From: an uncultured Metabacillus sp.
GTDB lineage: Bacteria > Bacillota > Bacilli > Bacillales > Bacillaceae
Reading direction: 5' to 3'
NCBI RefSeq assembly: GCF_947503125.1
Contig: NZ_CANNCR010000006.1
Coordinates: 1 to 64,000, forward strand
DNA length: 64,000 bases
The notes below the pieces were generated by a model. The model ran no database searches, was not told where the DNA came from, and worked only from the letters and a program-made list of their open reading frames with translations. Of the stretch, positions 41,674 to 51,477 are shown in pieces. The position numbers and the translations under genes were made by a program. Within the stretch, counting starts at the first letter, position 1; every line of letters starts with the position of its first letter.

Positions 41674-43521
41674 ATGAATAAGGTAAGTTTTTTTCGTTCA
41701 ATTCATTTTAAATTTGTCATGGTTTACGTGCTCCTCATTATGCTTGCGATGCAGATTATTGGCATTTATTTTGTTAAGGAGCTTGAGACGTCATTAAAAG
41801 AAAACTTTAATGCCTCCTTATCTAAACGAGTCAGTTTGCTTGTTTATAATATTGAACAAGAAATGACCCGTAATACGAACGAAGATGAGGATGAGGATGG
41901 AGAAAAAGCAAACGATGAAATAACGACGATTATTAGTGACTTTGAGACAGATGAAATTCTTGAAGTCCGAGTTATTGATTCCAATAAAACGGTTATTGCA
42001 ACCTCAAGCATCGACCAGGATATTGTTGGTAAAAAAACGACTGAGGCAATGGTCCTTCGAACATTAGTTGGTCTTGAGGACAGTAACAGCAATTATTTCA
42101 TCCATCAAGAGACTGGTCAACGTGTAATGGTGATGACCCAACCAATAAAAGAAAACAATTTCAGTGATAAAACAGTTGGTGCCGTTTATATCATAGCCTC
42201 AGTAGAGGAAGTATTTTCTCAAATGCAAATCATCAATCGAATTTTTGCTACCGGTACAGGATTATCACTCTGTATAACAGCAGCACTAGGTATTTTCCTT
42301 GCTAGAACGATTACAAGACCCATGTCAGATATGAGAAAGCAGGCCATTGAGCTAGCCAAAGGAAACTATTCTCGCAAGGTTAAAGTATATGGAGAAGATG
42401 AAATCGGCCAATTAGCTGTGACCTTCAATGATTTAACAGAAAAACTTGAAGAAGCTCAGGCAATGACAGAGGGAGAAAAGAAAAAGCTTGCATCGGTTAT
42501 TGCTCACATGACTGATGGAGTTATCGCAACCAACCGCAATGGGAAAGTCATTCTTATCAACAACCCTGCCTTAGATATGTTGAATGTTTCACGTGGAACG
42601 TTAAAAGATGTTCATATTACTGAATTATTGGGGATTGAAGATGGTAATACCTTTGAAAGCCTTATTGATGAACAGGAATCACTTATTTTAGATTTCAGTA
42701 CGAAAGAAGAACCATTAATTATAAGGGTAAGCTTTTCTGCGATTCAAAAGGAATCAGGTAAAATTGATGGGTTAATTGCTGTTTTATATGATATTACCGA
42801 GCAAGAAAGAATTGAACAGGAAAGAAGGGAATTTGTTGCGAATGTATCACACGAGCTGCGGACGCCTTTAACAACAATGCGGAGCTATCTGGAAGCTTTG
42901 GCAGATGGTGCATGGAGGGATAATGAGATTGCGCCGCAGTTTTTAAACGTTACTCAGACTGAAACAGAACGAATGATTCGCTTAGTAAATGACCTGCTGC
43001 AATTATCAAAGCTTGATCGAACTGAATATAAGTTGAATAAGGATTTTATCAATTTTACCGATTACTTTAACAAAATTATTGATCGTTTTGAAATGACGAA
43101 ATCAGAGCATGTGTCGTTTGTAAGAAATATTCCTAAAGATCCCCTTTATGTTGACATGGATACAGATAAAATTACACAGGTTTTGGATAATATCATTTCG
43201 AATGCACTAAAGTATTCACCTGAAGGAGGAAAGGTTACCTTCAGCATTGATGTCTTGCCTGCAGAGATTCAAATACGTGTTCAGGATGAGGGTGTAGGAA
43301 TTCCAAAGGGAAGTGTAAATAAGATCTTTGATCGATTTTATCGGGTAGATAAAGCGAGGACTCGCAAGCTTGGAGGTACTGGTTTAGGATTGGCTATTGC
43401 TAAGGAAATGGTCCTTGCTCATGGCGGGGATATTTGGGCGCAAAGCCAAGAAGGTAAAGGAACGACGGTTTACTTTACGTTGCCATATAACCCGGAACAA
43501 GAGGATGAATGGGATGAATAA
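41674..43521 (+). CDS. walK: Sensor histidine kinase WalK (YycG)
   Basis: A 615-aa membrane kinase. TM1 (about 14-34), an extracellular PAS-like domain with an acidic insert (NEDEDEDGEKA, about 68-78), TM2 (about 183-203), HAMP, intracellular PAS, then the HisKA H-box FVANVSHELRTPL (about 386-398), N-box DNIISNALKYSPEGG and G boxes (DEGVGIP, GGTGLGLAI). ATG 41674 is preferred over GTG 41671 by AGGAG spacing. Its 3' end overlaps walH by 8 nt. Confidence 0.98.
   Translation: MNKVSFFRSIHFKFVMVYVLLIMLAMQIIGIYFVKELETSLKENFNASLSKRVSLLVYNIEQEMTRNTNEDEDEDGEKANDEITTIISDFETDEILEVRVIDSNKTVIATSSIDQDIVGKKTTEAMVLRTLVGLEDSNSNYFIHQETGQRVMVMTQPIKENNFSDKTVGAVYIIASVEEVFSQMQIINRIFATGTGLSLCITAALGIFLARTITRPMSDMRKQAIELAKGNYSRKVKVYGEDEIGQLAVTFNDLTEKLEEAQAMTEGEKKKLASVIAHMTDGVIATNRNGKVILINNPALDMLNVSRGTLKDVHITELLGIEDGNTFESLIDEQESLILDFSTKEEPLIIRVSFSAIQKESGKIDGLIAVLYDITEQERIEQERREFVANVSHELRTPLTTMRSYLEALADGAWRDNEIAPQFLNVTQTETERMIRLVNDLLQLSKLDRTEYKLNKDFINFTDYFNKIIDRFEMTKSEHVSFVRNIPKDPLYVDMDTDKITQVLDNIISNALKYSPEGGKVTFSIDVLPAEIQIRVQDEGVGIPKGSVNKIFDRFYRVDKARTRKLGGTGLGLAIAKEMVLAHGGDIWAQSQEGKGTTVYFTLPYNPEQEDEWDE
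42585..42600. other. Candidate degenerate parS in walK
   Basis: TGTTTCACGTGGAACG keeps the CACGTG core and a perfect left half; two right-half bases differ from parS (A to G twice). Binding by Spo0J is uncertain. Confidence 0.45.
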
Positions 43522-44851
43522 AGAATCCATCAAAAGCGCCATTTTAGTCATATTAGTCGTTATCAGCTTATTTTTTACATGGAACATGTGGAGTCTTGAG
43601 CCAACCTATGAGAAGTTTGAAGGGGAAATGCTTTTTGAAAGTGTTCCAATTGATGAAGATGCCCAAAGAAAGATGTATGAAGTGATCACACCACAGCAGA
43701 TATTTATTCATTCGGGTGATAAACACTATAGTTCAATAAAAGATAGTTATGCAAAAAGTTTATGGAAGGAAATGCAAAATTGGGAGTATAGCAATCAACA
43801 GGGCTTATCGAAACAGGACTTTGAAGAGATAGTTAGTGGAACAAATATTGCAAGACTCGAACTGCGGTTTTTTGATGAAATCCCAATAGAAACCTTTCAA
43901 TCTATGATAAAATGGAAGGATGAGACAAGCAGTCTTTTTGCTTTTGATCGAATTTATTTGCGAGTGGTAAAGCAGAATGAAATTCAAAAGGTTTACTTTG
44001 TTTCAGCTTCTGAAAAGGAAATTGTTGAAGCCTCTGTAAATAATTTAGATGCAAATGTTTTTGTTTCAGACCTGTTTAGCAAGCGGGAACAGTTTCAGCC
44101 TTACTTTGCTTTTCAAGCCGGAGAAGATCAGGAAATTTTGCTTCCTGAAAATCAATTGGAAGTTGATAATTTTCAATATTTTACGGAAGTTATCGACGAT
44201 GAGAAGTTTAAAAATGCTTTGTTTAGTAGGCCGAGAATTGTAAAACAGGATGTAAATTCAACTAGAAATAGGTACACAGATGCAACAAGGGAATTAAATA
44301 TTTATCAAGCTCAGCATTTGGTGAAGTTTGCTAATCCAACGTTAAGGATTAGTAATTCGGTAGATGCATACACCTTGTTTGAACAAAGCTACAATTATTT
44401 AAATGATCATGGCGGATGGACAGATAAGTATGTATTATTTGATATTGCAGAAAGTGAACAGGAAGTATCGATGATTATGTCTATTGAATCTATTCCAGTG
44501 ATTAATTCAATGGAATCTCCGTATGGTCCGACAAAGATCACGCAAACATGGGGACAAAATGAAATCGCGATTTATCAACGTCCTTCCTATCAGCTTATGC
44601 ATCCTCCGCTTACTAATAACTCTACTACACTCATGTCAGGCAGGAAGGTAGTAGAAATCATTCAAAATAATCAGCTGATTGATGCATCGCAAATTTATAA
44701 TATTTTTATTGCATATGAGCTTGGAAGCTCTGATAAAGAGCAAATTGTAACGGTTTCTCCAGTTTGGTGTATCAAAATGAAGAATGGAGAGCTAATGAAG
44801 GTGAGAGAGATACTCGAACAGACTGTGGGGGATGAAAATGGAGTGGAGTAA
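43514..44851 (+). CDS. walH: WalK regulator WalH (YycH)
   Basis: A 445-aa protein with a short cytoplasmic tail, one transmembrane helix (SAILVILVVISLFFTWNMW, about 7-25) and a large outside domain. In B. subtilis YycH and YycI together restrain WalK through their membrane helices. ATG 43514 is chosen, with AAGAGG 9 nt upstream; it overlaps the walK stop. Conserved order WalK-WalH-WalI. Confidence 0.95.
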   Translation: MNKESIKSAILVILVVISLFFTWNMWSLEPTYEKFEGEMLFESVPIDEDAQRKMYEVITPQQIFIHSGDKHYSSIKDSYAKSLWKEMQNWEYSNQQGLSKQDFEEIVSGTNIARLELRFFDEIPIETFQSMIKWKDETSSLFAFDRIYLRVVKQNEIQKVYFVSASEKEIVEASVNNLDANVFVSDLFSKREQFQPYFAFQAGEDQEILLPENQLEVDNFQYFTEVIDDEKFKNALFSRPRIVKQDVNSTRNRYTDATRELNIYQAQHLVKFANPTLRISNSVDAYTLFEQSYNYLNDHGGWTDKYVLFDIAESEQEVSMIMSIESIPVINSMESPYGPTKITQTWGQNEIAIYQRPSYQLMHPPLTNNSTTLMSGRKVVEIIQNNQLIDASQIYNIFIAYELGSSDKEQIVTVSPVWCIKMKNGELMKVREILEQTVGDENGVE

Positions 44852-45653
44852 AACAAAAACCATTTTTATACTCGCATTTCTTATCTTAGATATCTTTTTG
44901 GCGATTGAATTTTTTGAATTACGAGGAGAAAGTGATTTTGCTATTATTCAGGAAGCACAAATAGAGGAGCAATTAGCGACTGAAGGCATTGATTATGGTA
45001 ACTTGCCTAATGATATTGGGAAAAGTTCTTATATCACGTCTAAAAGCCGAGATTTCACCCTGGAAGATATTAGCAAGCTAAAAAATCAATCTTTGGTTGT
45101 AACAAGTACTGACAATATTGAAAAATCATTTCGAAAATTAAACATGCAGCTTAATGAACCATTTCCATTACCAGAGGTGAATACAAAAAGTAAAATCAAT
45201 CAGTTTTTAAAGGATAATATCATATCTGGGGAGCTTTATCACTTCTGGTATCGAGATGAGCAATTAAATGCGATTATTTGTGTTCAAAAATACAATAATC
45301 GATATATCTTTCAAAACAAAGAAGAACATATCGGAATGGTTATTTTATATTTGAATGATGATAATGAAATTTTCGCTTATGAGCAGTCAATGCTGGAAGA
45401 TATAAAAGAGGTAGAGGACAAAGAGCAGGCAGTTTCTGCTTTAAAGGCAATTGAGGCGCTATATAACAAACGATATTTGAAAACGAATAGTGAAATAAAG
45501 CAAATTCAATTTGGGTATTACACACATATTCCGCTTTCAAATCAGCAAATTTTAGCACCAACTTGGCATATTGTTGTGGAAACGGAAGAAGAAGTGAGAG
45601 AAGAGTATTACGTTCATGCCTTAGAGGGAGACGTTTTACAATCGCCGCAATAG
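44838..45653 (+). CDS. walI: WalK regulator WalI (YycI)
   Basis: A 271-aa bitopic membrane protein. It begins MEWSKTKTIFILAFLILDIFLAI, matching YycI (WSKTKTIF is invariant in my memory of B. subtilis). Extracellular YycI domain after residue 30. ATG 44838 has GGGGG 7 nt upstream. It overlaps walH by 14 nt, suggesting coupled translation of interacting partners. Confidence 0.95.
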   Translation: MEWSKTKTIFILAFLILDIFLAIEFFELRGESDFAIIQEAQIEEQLATEGIDYGNLPNDIGKSSYITSKSRDFTLEDISKLKNQSLVVTSTDNIEKSFRKLNMQLNEPFPLPEVNTKSKINQFLKDNIISGELYHFWYRDEQLNAIICVQKYNNRYIFQNKEEHIGMVILYLNDDNEIFAYEQSMLEDIKEVEDKEQAVSALKAIEALYNKRYLKTNSEIKQIQFGYYTHIPLSNQQILAPTWHIVVETEEEVREEYYVHALEGDVLQSPQ

Positions 45654-45675
45654 GGAAAAAGAGGAGTGAATACTT

Positions 45676-46470
45676 ATGGGCTTGCAGTTTAGTGTGCTTG
45701 CAAGCGGAAGTACGGGGAATGCCATCTATGTTGAATCAGAAAACCAATCATTTTTAGTCGATGCCGGCTTAAGCGGAAAGCAAATGCAGCATTTATTTGA
45801 GCAGATCGGAAGAGATATCAAATCGCTTTCAGGTATTTTAGTTACACATGAGCATAGTGATCATATAAAAGGGCTCGGTGTCCTTGCTAGAAAATATAAG
45901 CTGCCGATTTATGCAAATGAAAAAACATGGCAGGCGATGGAAGGCTTAATCGGAGATGTTGCAACAGAGCAAAAATTTGTTTTTCAGACAGGTACTGTGA
46001 AAACTTTTGGTTCATTGGATATTGAATCCTTTGGCGTATCACATGACGCTGCGGAACCAATGTTTTTTGCTTTTCACCATGAAGGGAAAAAGCTTGCATT
46101 AATCACGGATACTGGCTATGTAAGTGATAAAATGAAGGGAACCATCCGAAATGCTGATGCGTTTGTTTTTGAAAGCAATCATGATGTCTCCATGCTGCAA
46201 ATGGGGCATTATCCGTGGAGCATTAAACGACGCATTTTAAGTGATGTCGGCCATGTTTCGAATGAAGATGCGGCCATTGCGATGATGGATGTCATCGGAG
46301 ATGCAACAAAACGTATTTATTTAGCTCATTTAAGTAAAGATAACAACATGAAGGATTTGGCTAGAATGTCTGTACAGCAAACATTAGCAAGCAAAGGCTT
46401 TATCACAGGCGAGCAATTTGATTTATATGACACAGACCCAGTTACCCCAACACCGCTCGTAGCGATTTAG
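45676..46470 (+). CDS. walJ: Metallo-beta-lactamase-fold exonuclease WalJ (YycJ)
   Basis: A 264-aa MBL-fold protein. The metal motif is [11 protein letters not shown] (about 56-66, HxHxDH), and later DTGYVSD (about 140) and LSKDNNMKD. YycJ homologues act as 5'-3' DNA exonucleases in mismatch repair; the reason for linkage to walRK is unclear. The start at 45676 gives [12 protein letters not shown]. Confidence 0.96.
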   Translation: MGLQFSVLASGSTGNAIYVESENQSFLVDAGLSGKQMQHLFEQIGRDIKSLSGILVTHEHSDHIKGLGVLARKYKLPIYANEKTWQAMEGLIGDVATEQKFVFQTGTVKTFGSLDIESFGVSHDAAEPMFFAFHHEGKKLALITDTGYVSDKMKGTIRNADAFVFESNHDVSMLQMGHYPWSIKRRILSDVGHVSNEDAAIAMMDVIGDATKRIYLAHLSKDNNMKDLARMSVQQTLASKGFITGEQFDLYDTDPVTPTPLVAI

Positions 46471-46482
46471 AAAGACTTTTTA

Positions 46483-46520
46483 GCGTCTATTATAAAAGAT
46501 AGACGTACATAGGATTTTTT
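46483..46520 (+). terminator. Possible walJ terminator
   Basis: CGTCTAT/ATAGACG (7 bp) with a T run about 9 nt downstream. Weak because the T tract is displaced. Confidence 0.45.
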
Positions 46521-46651
46521 TTAGTGTTCTCTGTCTTAATTTTCAGCATCAATGATAAACAAGCATGGTTAATATTAAGCAGACTAGAGAATAATGTTGA
46601 TTAGATATAACACTATTCATACTTGAGTTTAGAAAGGGATGGTGACAAGTA

Positions 46652-47884
46652 GTGGGCTATTATGATCAAGATTATGAAAACTATGATGCGAGAAAGCAAA
46701 AAGGAAACCGCGGAGGCTGGTTTTTAGCAGGTTTGGTTGGAGCTGTTATCGGCGTGCTCATTATGTTATTTGCATTTCCTGCTATATCAAATTTTTTACC
46801 TTATAATATGGATTTAGGTGGAGAGGCTACGGAACAGGATGAGACAGGAGAATCAACCGGCCCGGTAAAAAACGTTTCTGTCAATGTGAATACCGCAATA
46901 ACAGACATTGTCAATGAGGTATCAGATGCTGTTGTCGGAGTTGTCAATCTTCAGGAGGCCGGTTTTTGGAATGAGTCCGGACAAACAGAAGAAGCGGAGG
47001 CAGGAACAGGTTCAGGCGTTATTTATAAAAAAGAGGGTAAAAACGCCTTTATTGTTACAAATCACCATGTTATTGCCGGGGCCACACAGATAGAAATCAG
47101 TTTAAGCGACGGAACGAGAATCCCTGCTGAAATTCTGGGCAGTGATGAGTTAACTGATTTAGCGGTTCTTCGTGTAGAAAGTGATAAAATTAAAAAGGTC
47201 GCGCAATTTGGCGACTCTGATCAAGTAAAGCCTGGTGAGCCTGTCATTGCGATTGGTAACCCATTAGGCTTGCAATTTTCAGGATCTGTAACACAAGGGA
47301 TCATCTCAGGGACAGAAAGGGCTGTTCCAATTGATGAAAACGGTGATGGACAGGTAGATTGGAATGCAGAGGTTTTACAAACAGATGCAGCCATTAACCC
47401 TGGAAATAGCGGTGGAGCACTGATTAATATGGATGGGAAAGTAATCGGCATTAATTCCATGAAAATTGCTCAAGAAGCTGTCGAAGGAATTGGTTTAGCG
47501 ATCCCAGCTAACCACGCAATCCCGATTATTGAGGATCTTGAAAAATACAGTGAGGTTAGACGCCCTTATATGGGAATTTCAATGCAATCATTGAATGAGG
47601 TATCTTCTTATCATAAACAGCAAACTTTAAAGCTATCTGATGACATTACAACAGGAATTGTTGTTATGAGCGTTGCTCCAATGTCACCTGCTGCTCAAGC
47701 AGGGCTTCAAGAGCTCGATGTCATTACTGAATTTGCTGGCGAAGAACTAAAAGACGTTATCGAATTAAGGAAAATCCTATATAAGCAAGAAATTGGTGAG
47801 ACCGTCGAGTTCACGTATTATCGTGGAGGAGAAAAGAAAACAGGAAAAATGAGATTAGGCGAACAAGATATGTTAGGGGGCTGA
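46652..47884 (+). CDS. htrC: HtrA-like serine protease HtrC
   Basis: A 410-aa DegP/HtrA protease anchored by one N-terminal transmembrane helix (about 22-44). The trypsin-like domain shows the triad TNHHVI (His about 129), TDLAVL (Asp about 160) and GNSGGAL (Ser about 251). A C-terminal PDZ domain follows (about 300-400). GTG 46652 start; GGTGA lies 6 nt upstream. This is the yyxA/htrC position in B. subtilis. Confidence 0.96.
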   Translation: MGYYDQDYENYDARKQKGNRGGWFLAGLVGAVIGVLIMLFAFPAISNFLPYNMDLGGEATEQDETGESTGPVKNVSVNVNTAITDIVNEVSDAVVGVVNLQEAGFWNESGQTEEAEAGTGSGVIYKKEGKNAFIVTNHHVIAGATQIEISLSDGTRIPAEILGSDELTDLAVLRVESDKIKKVAQFGDSDQVKPGEPVIAIGNPLGLQFSGSVTQGIISGTERAVPIDENGDGQVDWNAEVLQTDAAINPGNSGGALINMDGKVIGINSMKIAQEAVEGIGLAIPANHAIPIIEDLEKYSEVRRPYMGISMQSLNEVSSYHKQQTLKLSDDITTGIVVMSVAPMSPAAQAGLQELDVITEFAGEELKDVIELRKILYKQEIGETVEFTYYRGGEKKTGKMRLGEQDMLGG

Positions 47885-47918
47885 TGAATCAGCTCTCTTT
47901 TTTTGAATTAAAAAAGGT

Positions 47919-48223
47919 TGTGGATAAAACATCCAAGACAGTTAGAAGAAGGTTTGTGGATAAATAAAAAACATGGTAAAACTATAAAGGGACATCCACA
48001 TGTGGATAAAGGAGGAAGTTAAATGTACTGCTGTGAAGAACATATAGAATTAGCGATTGATATGTACGTTGATGAAAAAGAATTAGCACCTGAGATCAAA
48101 AAATTGGATAAGGATAGCAACTTATCCACAAGTTGTGAATTATGCCAAAACCCTGCAATATACATAGTGGGAAGCTAATTTCCTGCTACTAAATGTGGAT
48201 AAAATAAATGGTTTTGTGGATAA
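47919..48223. other. DnaA-box cluster upstream of rlmH
   Basis: Six perfect 9-mers in 305 bp: TGTGGATAA at 47919-47927, 47955-47963, 48001-48009, 48194-48202 and 48215-48223, and TTATCCACA at 48122-48130. As many perfect boxes as in oriC, but with no unwinding element. From memory, B. subtilis has a DnaA-binding cluster at yydA (rlmH) that helps limit initiation by titrating DnaA. The cluster overlaps the CxxH/CxxC gene. Confidence 0.93.
48023..48178 (+). CDS. CxxH/CxxC mini-protein
   Basis: A 51-aa protein starting MYCCEEHIELAIDMYVDEKE and ending with CELCQNPAIYIVGS. Cys-x2-His near the N-terminus and Cys-x2-Cys near the C-terminus match the CxxH/CxxC family (BA_5709 type), which lies between htrA and rlmH in many Bacillus. 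Likely a small zinc-binding protein (inference). Good ribosome-binding site GGAGG 8 nt upstream. A DnaA box lies inside its coding sequence (48122-48130). Confidence 0.9.
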   Translation: MYCCEEHIELAIDMYVDEKELAPEIKKLDKDSNLSTSCELCQNPAIYIVGS

Positions 48224-48247
48224 CTTTGTTTGAAATGGGGAAGCAGT

Positions 48248-48727
48248 GTGAATATCTCAATTGTGACAATTGGCAAACTAAAAGAAAAATACTTAAAGCA
48301 AGGAATTGATGAATACTTAAAACGCCTTTCAACCTATGCAAAAGTCGATATCATCGAATTGCCTGACGAAAAGGCTCCAGAAAACTTAAGTGAAACAGAA
48401 ATGGAGATCGTAAAGGAAAAAGAAGGAGAACGTATCCTAAATAAAATCAGCGATGACACCCATGTCATTGCCCTTGCGATCGAAGGAAAAATGAAATCCT
48501 CAGAACAGCTCGCAAAAGACCTCGACCAGCTAGCTACATATGGAAAAAGCAAAATAGCGTTTGTCATTGGCGGCTCACTAGGACTAAGCCCCGCTGTTAT
48601 GAAACGAGCAAATGACACCCTTTCGTTTTCTAAGATGACTTTTCCTCATCAATTGATGAGGTTGATTTTATTGGAACAGGTTTATCGGGCGTTTCGGATT
48701 ATTCGGGGGGAACCGTACCATAAATAA
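48248..48727 (+). CDS. rlmH: 23S rRNA m3-pseudouridine-1915 methyltransferase RlmH
   Basis: A 159-aa SPOUT methyltransferase ([18 protein letters not shown] ... FVIGGSLGL ... [11 protein letters not shown]). GTG 48248 gives the family N-terminus. The 3' end encoding EPYHK is intact. It is the B. subtilis yydA and the homologue of staphylococcal orfX, the SCC target. Everything to the right is foreign. The opposite-strand recombinase overlaps its last 60 nt. Confidence 0.97.
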   Translation: MNISIVTIGKLKEKYLKQGIDEYLKRLSTYAKVDIIELPDEKAPENLSETEMEIVKEKEGERILNKISDDTHVIALAIEGKMKSSEQLAKDLDQLATYGKSKIAFVIGGSLGLSPAVMKRANDTLSFSKMTFPHQLMRLILLEQVYRAFRIIRGEPYHK

Positions 48728-50383
48728 AGGTAAACTATTAAGGGACTCAAGCATGTCCCTTTTATATTTACCGTATGATATGGAGCTTGTTGACCAGGTA
48801 TCTAGCTGCTGTTCAAGGTCTGGATAAATCTTTTGCAACAATTCATAGCTATCGGCCATAGCATCGATGGTGAAATCAAAGAAAAGGTTAATCTTTGTAA
48901 TATGACGACCTATCCCACGCTTTGCGTCTAAGCTTATCTGAATATCTTTAATGATGGAGCGGAGCAGTATCTTTTGTTCTTCTGGTTCAACCCGTGAGAG
49001 TAAAACATGAAAATCCCCTAATAATCGTTGTACTGTATCATAATCAATAGGTGAAGTATCGGCTTCGGTTATTTCCGTATTTAACGCTTTCAGGCGTTCC
49101 TCTAGCTGCTTTTTTTGTTCCTGGGAGGAGACTAGCTTTGGTTTAACAATTTCTTGTGGCAGTTCCTCGTCAAGTAGAGCATTCATTAGTTTATCTATAT
49201 GGCCTGTGATTTTATTAACCTTAGACTTTAACAGCCTTATTTCCTCTTGAATGGGCTCCACTGAATGACTTCTCTGCTTATTGGTTTCTGCAATGATTTT
49301 CTTTAATGCTGCTGGGTGTGAGGCAATACTTGATAACTCTTCAAATACATGTTGTTCGGCTTTGTCCGCACGTATTGAATTTGGTCTACATGCTTCTTTG
49401 CCTTTATTATGGTATTGACCACAAGTATAGTAACGATAAGTCTGACCTGCAGCTCCTTTTGAACGGCTCGGAACCATCCCGTGACCGCATACAGGGCATT
49501 TTAATAAGCCACTGAGAATATATGGCTCTTGAGAGCGGGATGGCTTGATAGACCTTTTTTGGCGGATACTCTGCACCTTATCCCATTGTTCTTGAGTAAT
49601 AATTGGTTCATGCTCGCCATCTGCAAGAATAAAGTTCTCATTTTTACCTCTGCGGCGTTTTTCATTCCAATCCTCAACTTGATTGAAGCGTATTTTACCA
49701 ATGTACATTGGATTATCTAATATTTGTTTAATTGCATTAGTAGAGAAAAGTTTATTCCTTTTTGATTTAAACCCTTTTTCATTTATACGATGTGTTATAG
49801 CCTTCAATCCTAATCCTTGTTCAGCAAGATTAAAAATCTCTTTCACGATAATAGCTTCAGTATCATTTATGACCAACTGTTTGTTGACACTATCGTATCC
49901 TAAGCAAAGTCCTCCGTTGAATTTCCCTTGCTTTGCTCGTTCTGTCATCCCCATTTTGACACGGACAACAATCGTGTTACGTTCTAATTCAGCAAACGAG
50001 CTTATCATTTGAAACACCATTTTACCCATAGGAGTCGTCGTATCAAAGTTTTCATTTAAACTCATCAATTGAACATTATTGCGTTCCAGTTCATCGCTAA
50101 TTTCCAAAGCATCCTTCAGTTTTCTTGAAACACGGTCTAATTTATAAACCAGAACGATATCAAATTTTCTATGACGCGCATCAGCTAATAGTTTCTTCAT
50201 TTCAGGACGTCCAGCGATGCTCTTACCACTTACGCCCTCATCAATGTACTCATTAATAACTTCCATGTTCAACAGTTCTGCTTGTCTGTATAGTTCGGAT
50301 AACTGAGCTTTAATGCTGAATCCTTCGGTTGCTTGTTCCTCTGTACTTACACGAGCATATATTACTGCCTTTTTAGTGTTCAT
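48668..50383 (-). CDS. Large serine recombinase (island integrase)
   Basis: A 571-aa large serine recombinase. The catalytic domain begins with YARVSTEEQ (nucleophile Ser13) and has YKLDRVSR and the family helix LERNTI. The recombinase domain spans about 160-280, the zinc ribbon about 295-340 (CPVCGHG ... [12 protein letters not shown]), then a coiled coil (about 375-440). It integrates DNA site-specifically. The last ~20 residues (from about LFMVRF) are read from the antisense strand of rlmH, so the attachment junction lies at or near the gene's 3' end. It is preceded by a coupled 57-aa ORF. Confidence 0.95.
   Translation of the reverse strand: MNTKKAVIYARVSTEEQATEGFSIKAQLSELYRQAELLNMEVINEYIDEGVSGKSIAGRPEMKKLLADARHRKFDIVLVYKLDRVSRKLKDALEISDELERNNVQLMSLNENFDTTTPMGKMVFQMISSFAELERNTIVVRVKMGMTERAKQGKFNGGLCLGYDSVNKQLVINDTEAIIVKEIFNLAEQGLGLKAITHRINEKGFKSKRNKLFSTNAIKQILDNPMYIGKIRFNQVEDWNEKRRRGKNENFILADGEHEPIITQEQWDKVQSIRQKRSIKPSRSQEPYILSGLLKCPVCGHGMVPSRSKGAAGQTYRYYTCGQYHNKGKEACRPNSIRADKAEQHVFEELSSIASHPAALKKIIAETNKQRSHSVEPIQEEIRLLKSKVNKITGHIDKLMNALLDEELPQEIVKPKLVSSQEQKKQLEERLKALNTEITEADTSPIDYDTVQRLLGDFHVLLSRVEPEEQKILLRSIIKDIQISLDAKRGIGRHITKINLFFDFTIDAMADSYELLQKIYPDLEQQLDTWSTSSISYGKYKRDMLESLNSLPLFMVRFPPNNPKRPINLFQ
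48740..48764 (+). terminator. Hairpin after rlmH
   Basis: AAGGGAC/GTCCCTT with an 8-nt loop, then TTTATATT. It lies within the 3' coding end of the recombinase on the other strand. Confidence 0.7.
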
Positions 50384-50553
50384 TCTTTTCCCTCCGTTTC
50401 TATGTGCGTTTTATAATCCTTGTATTTAACACGGTTAATTGCTTGGGAAACCGCGGCTATAAATATTTGTTTGTTATGCTTATCATTGTGTGATTCAATA
50501 GGTAAGCTTTTAAGTCCATTATAAAAAGGTTTTGTTTTCTGCCACATATTCAT
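50380..50553 (-). CDS. 57-aa ORF coupled to the recombinase
   Basis: It begins MNMWQKTKPFYNGLKSLPIE and ends THIETEGKE. Its stop overlaps the recombinase start as ATGA. AAAAGGATG lies about 10 nt upstream of its ATG. The end of the ORF (ACGGAGGGAAAAG) supplies the recombinase's ribosome-binding site. No family recognised. It could help or direct recombination, or simply couple translation; this is inference from position. Confidence 0.6.
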   Translation of the reverse strand: MNMWQKTKPFYNGLKSLPIESHNDKHNKQIFIAAVSQAINRVKYKDYKTHIETEGKE

Positions 50554-50583
50554 AATTTACACATCCTTTTAAAACTTACTTTC

Positions 50584-51141
50584 TTAAGAACTTAACTCTT
50601 TAATATATCTGTTTATATCTTCATTAACTTTAAGACTCCCTTTTAATTCACAAGCGATACTTATAGGTTCTAAGAGCCTTTGGAGGAAGGTATATACTGT
50701 TCCTTGATTTGAGGATGCTGAAATTGCTGTAAGTAGATTAATTTTTTCTTCAACAGAAAACTGATTTGAATCATTAAACAAAGCTGTAGCAATTTTAAAA
50801 GCAGCATCACTAATTTTACTTTCGTCTGTTCCAAGGGGTTGCATCGGTAAATTAGATTTGACCCACTCTTCATACGGAATCCGAATATTATTTTCATGAC
50901 ATGTTTTAACTAAGTCCATTAAAGACTGTCTTAACTGTGCCTGGTACGTTTCGATGATGATATCTTTAATATCCAATTCCAGTGCCTTAGCTAATTTTAA
51001 TGATGCTTCAAATGAAGGAGGATGTTTTTCCTTCTCTATATCGGATATGTGTGCGTGCGAAATACCGGTTTTTTCTGATAGTTGACGGAGACTAAGTCCT
51101 AAATCTGAACGTTTTCTCTTAACTTTTTGCGAAAATGTCAT
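50584..51141 (-). CDS. XRE-family transcriptional regulator
   Basis: A 185-aa protein. The N-terminal HTH_3 domain (about 8-62) reads KRSDLGLSLRQLSEKTGISH-AHISDIEKEKHPPS. The C-terminal ~110 residues are unassigned and helical by appearance. AGAGGTGATT precedes the ATG. It lies between the integrase and the divergent replication-like gene, the usual place of an element repressor. A palindrome at 51241-51256 could be its operator. Confidence 0.9.
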   Translation of the reverse strand: MTFSQKVKRKRSDLGLSLRQLSEKTGISHAHISDIEKEKHPPSFEASLKLAKALELDIKDIIIETYQAQLRQSLMDLVKTCHENNIRIPYEEWVKSNLPMQPLGTDESKISDAAFKIATALFNDSNQFSVEEKINLLTAISASSNQGTVYTFLQRLLEPISIACELKGSLKVNEDINRYIKELSS

Positions 51142-51477
51142 TGTTAATCACCTCTATTCTATTATAAGTGTAAGATTTGTTATTTACAACTATAACACGA
51201 TGTAATAATATATTATTTAGATATTGTAAGATATCTCATTAACAACATGTGTTGTTTGCTATAACATAAGGTATTAGCTGCAATTTAAAATAAGCTGTAT
51301 ACAAGATATCTAGTTTAATCAGGTTTGGAACAAGCTTGTAAGCCAGGAACTAGTTAAGGTCGGTGTGATAAGGTTGCCACTCCTCTAACCGCATACCAAT
51401 AGAGACCTTGAGGAGTAAACTTATATCTTAAGTTAATATAATGCTCCTCTGGTTTTACCAGCTTAGGGGAATTAGCA
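51142..51477. promoter_or_regulatory. Divergent control region of the island
   Basis: 336 bp without an ORF. A perfect inverted repeat AACAACA-TG-TGTTGTT lies at 51241-51256, a likely repressor site. Further right, GAGGAGT (51411-51417) and GCTCCTC (51443-51449) form a long-loop inverted repeat before the next gene. It could also contain the element's origin (inference). Confidence 0.6.

Noticed and set aside
43397-43513. Longer N-terminus for walH starting at 43397
   Set aside because: It would lie inside walK in another frame and lacks family similarity; ATG 43514 has the proper ribosome-binding site.
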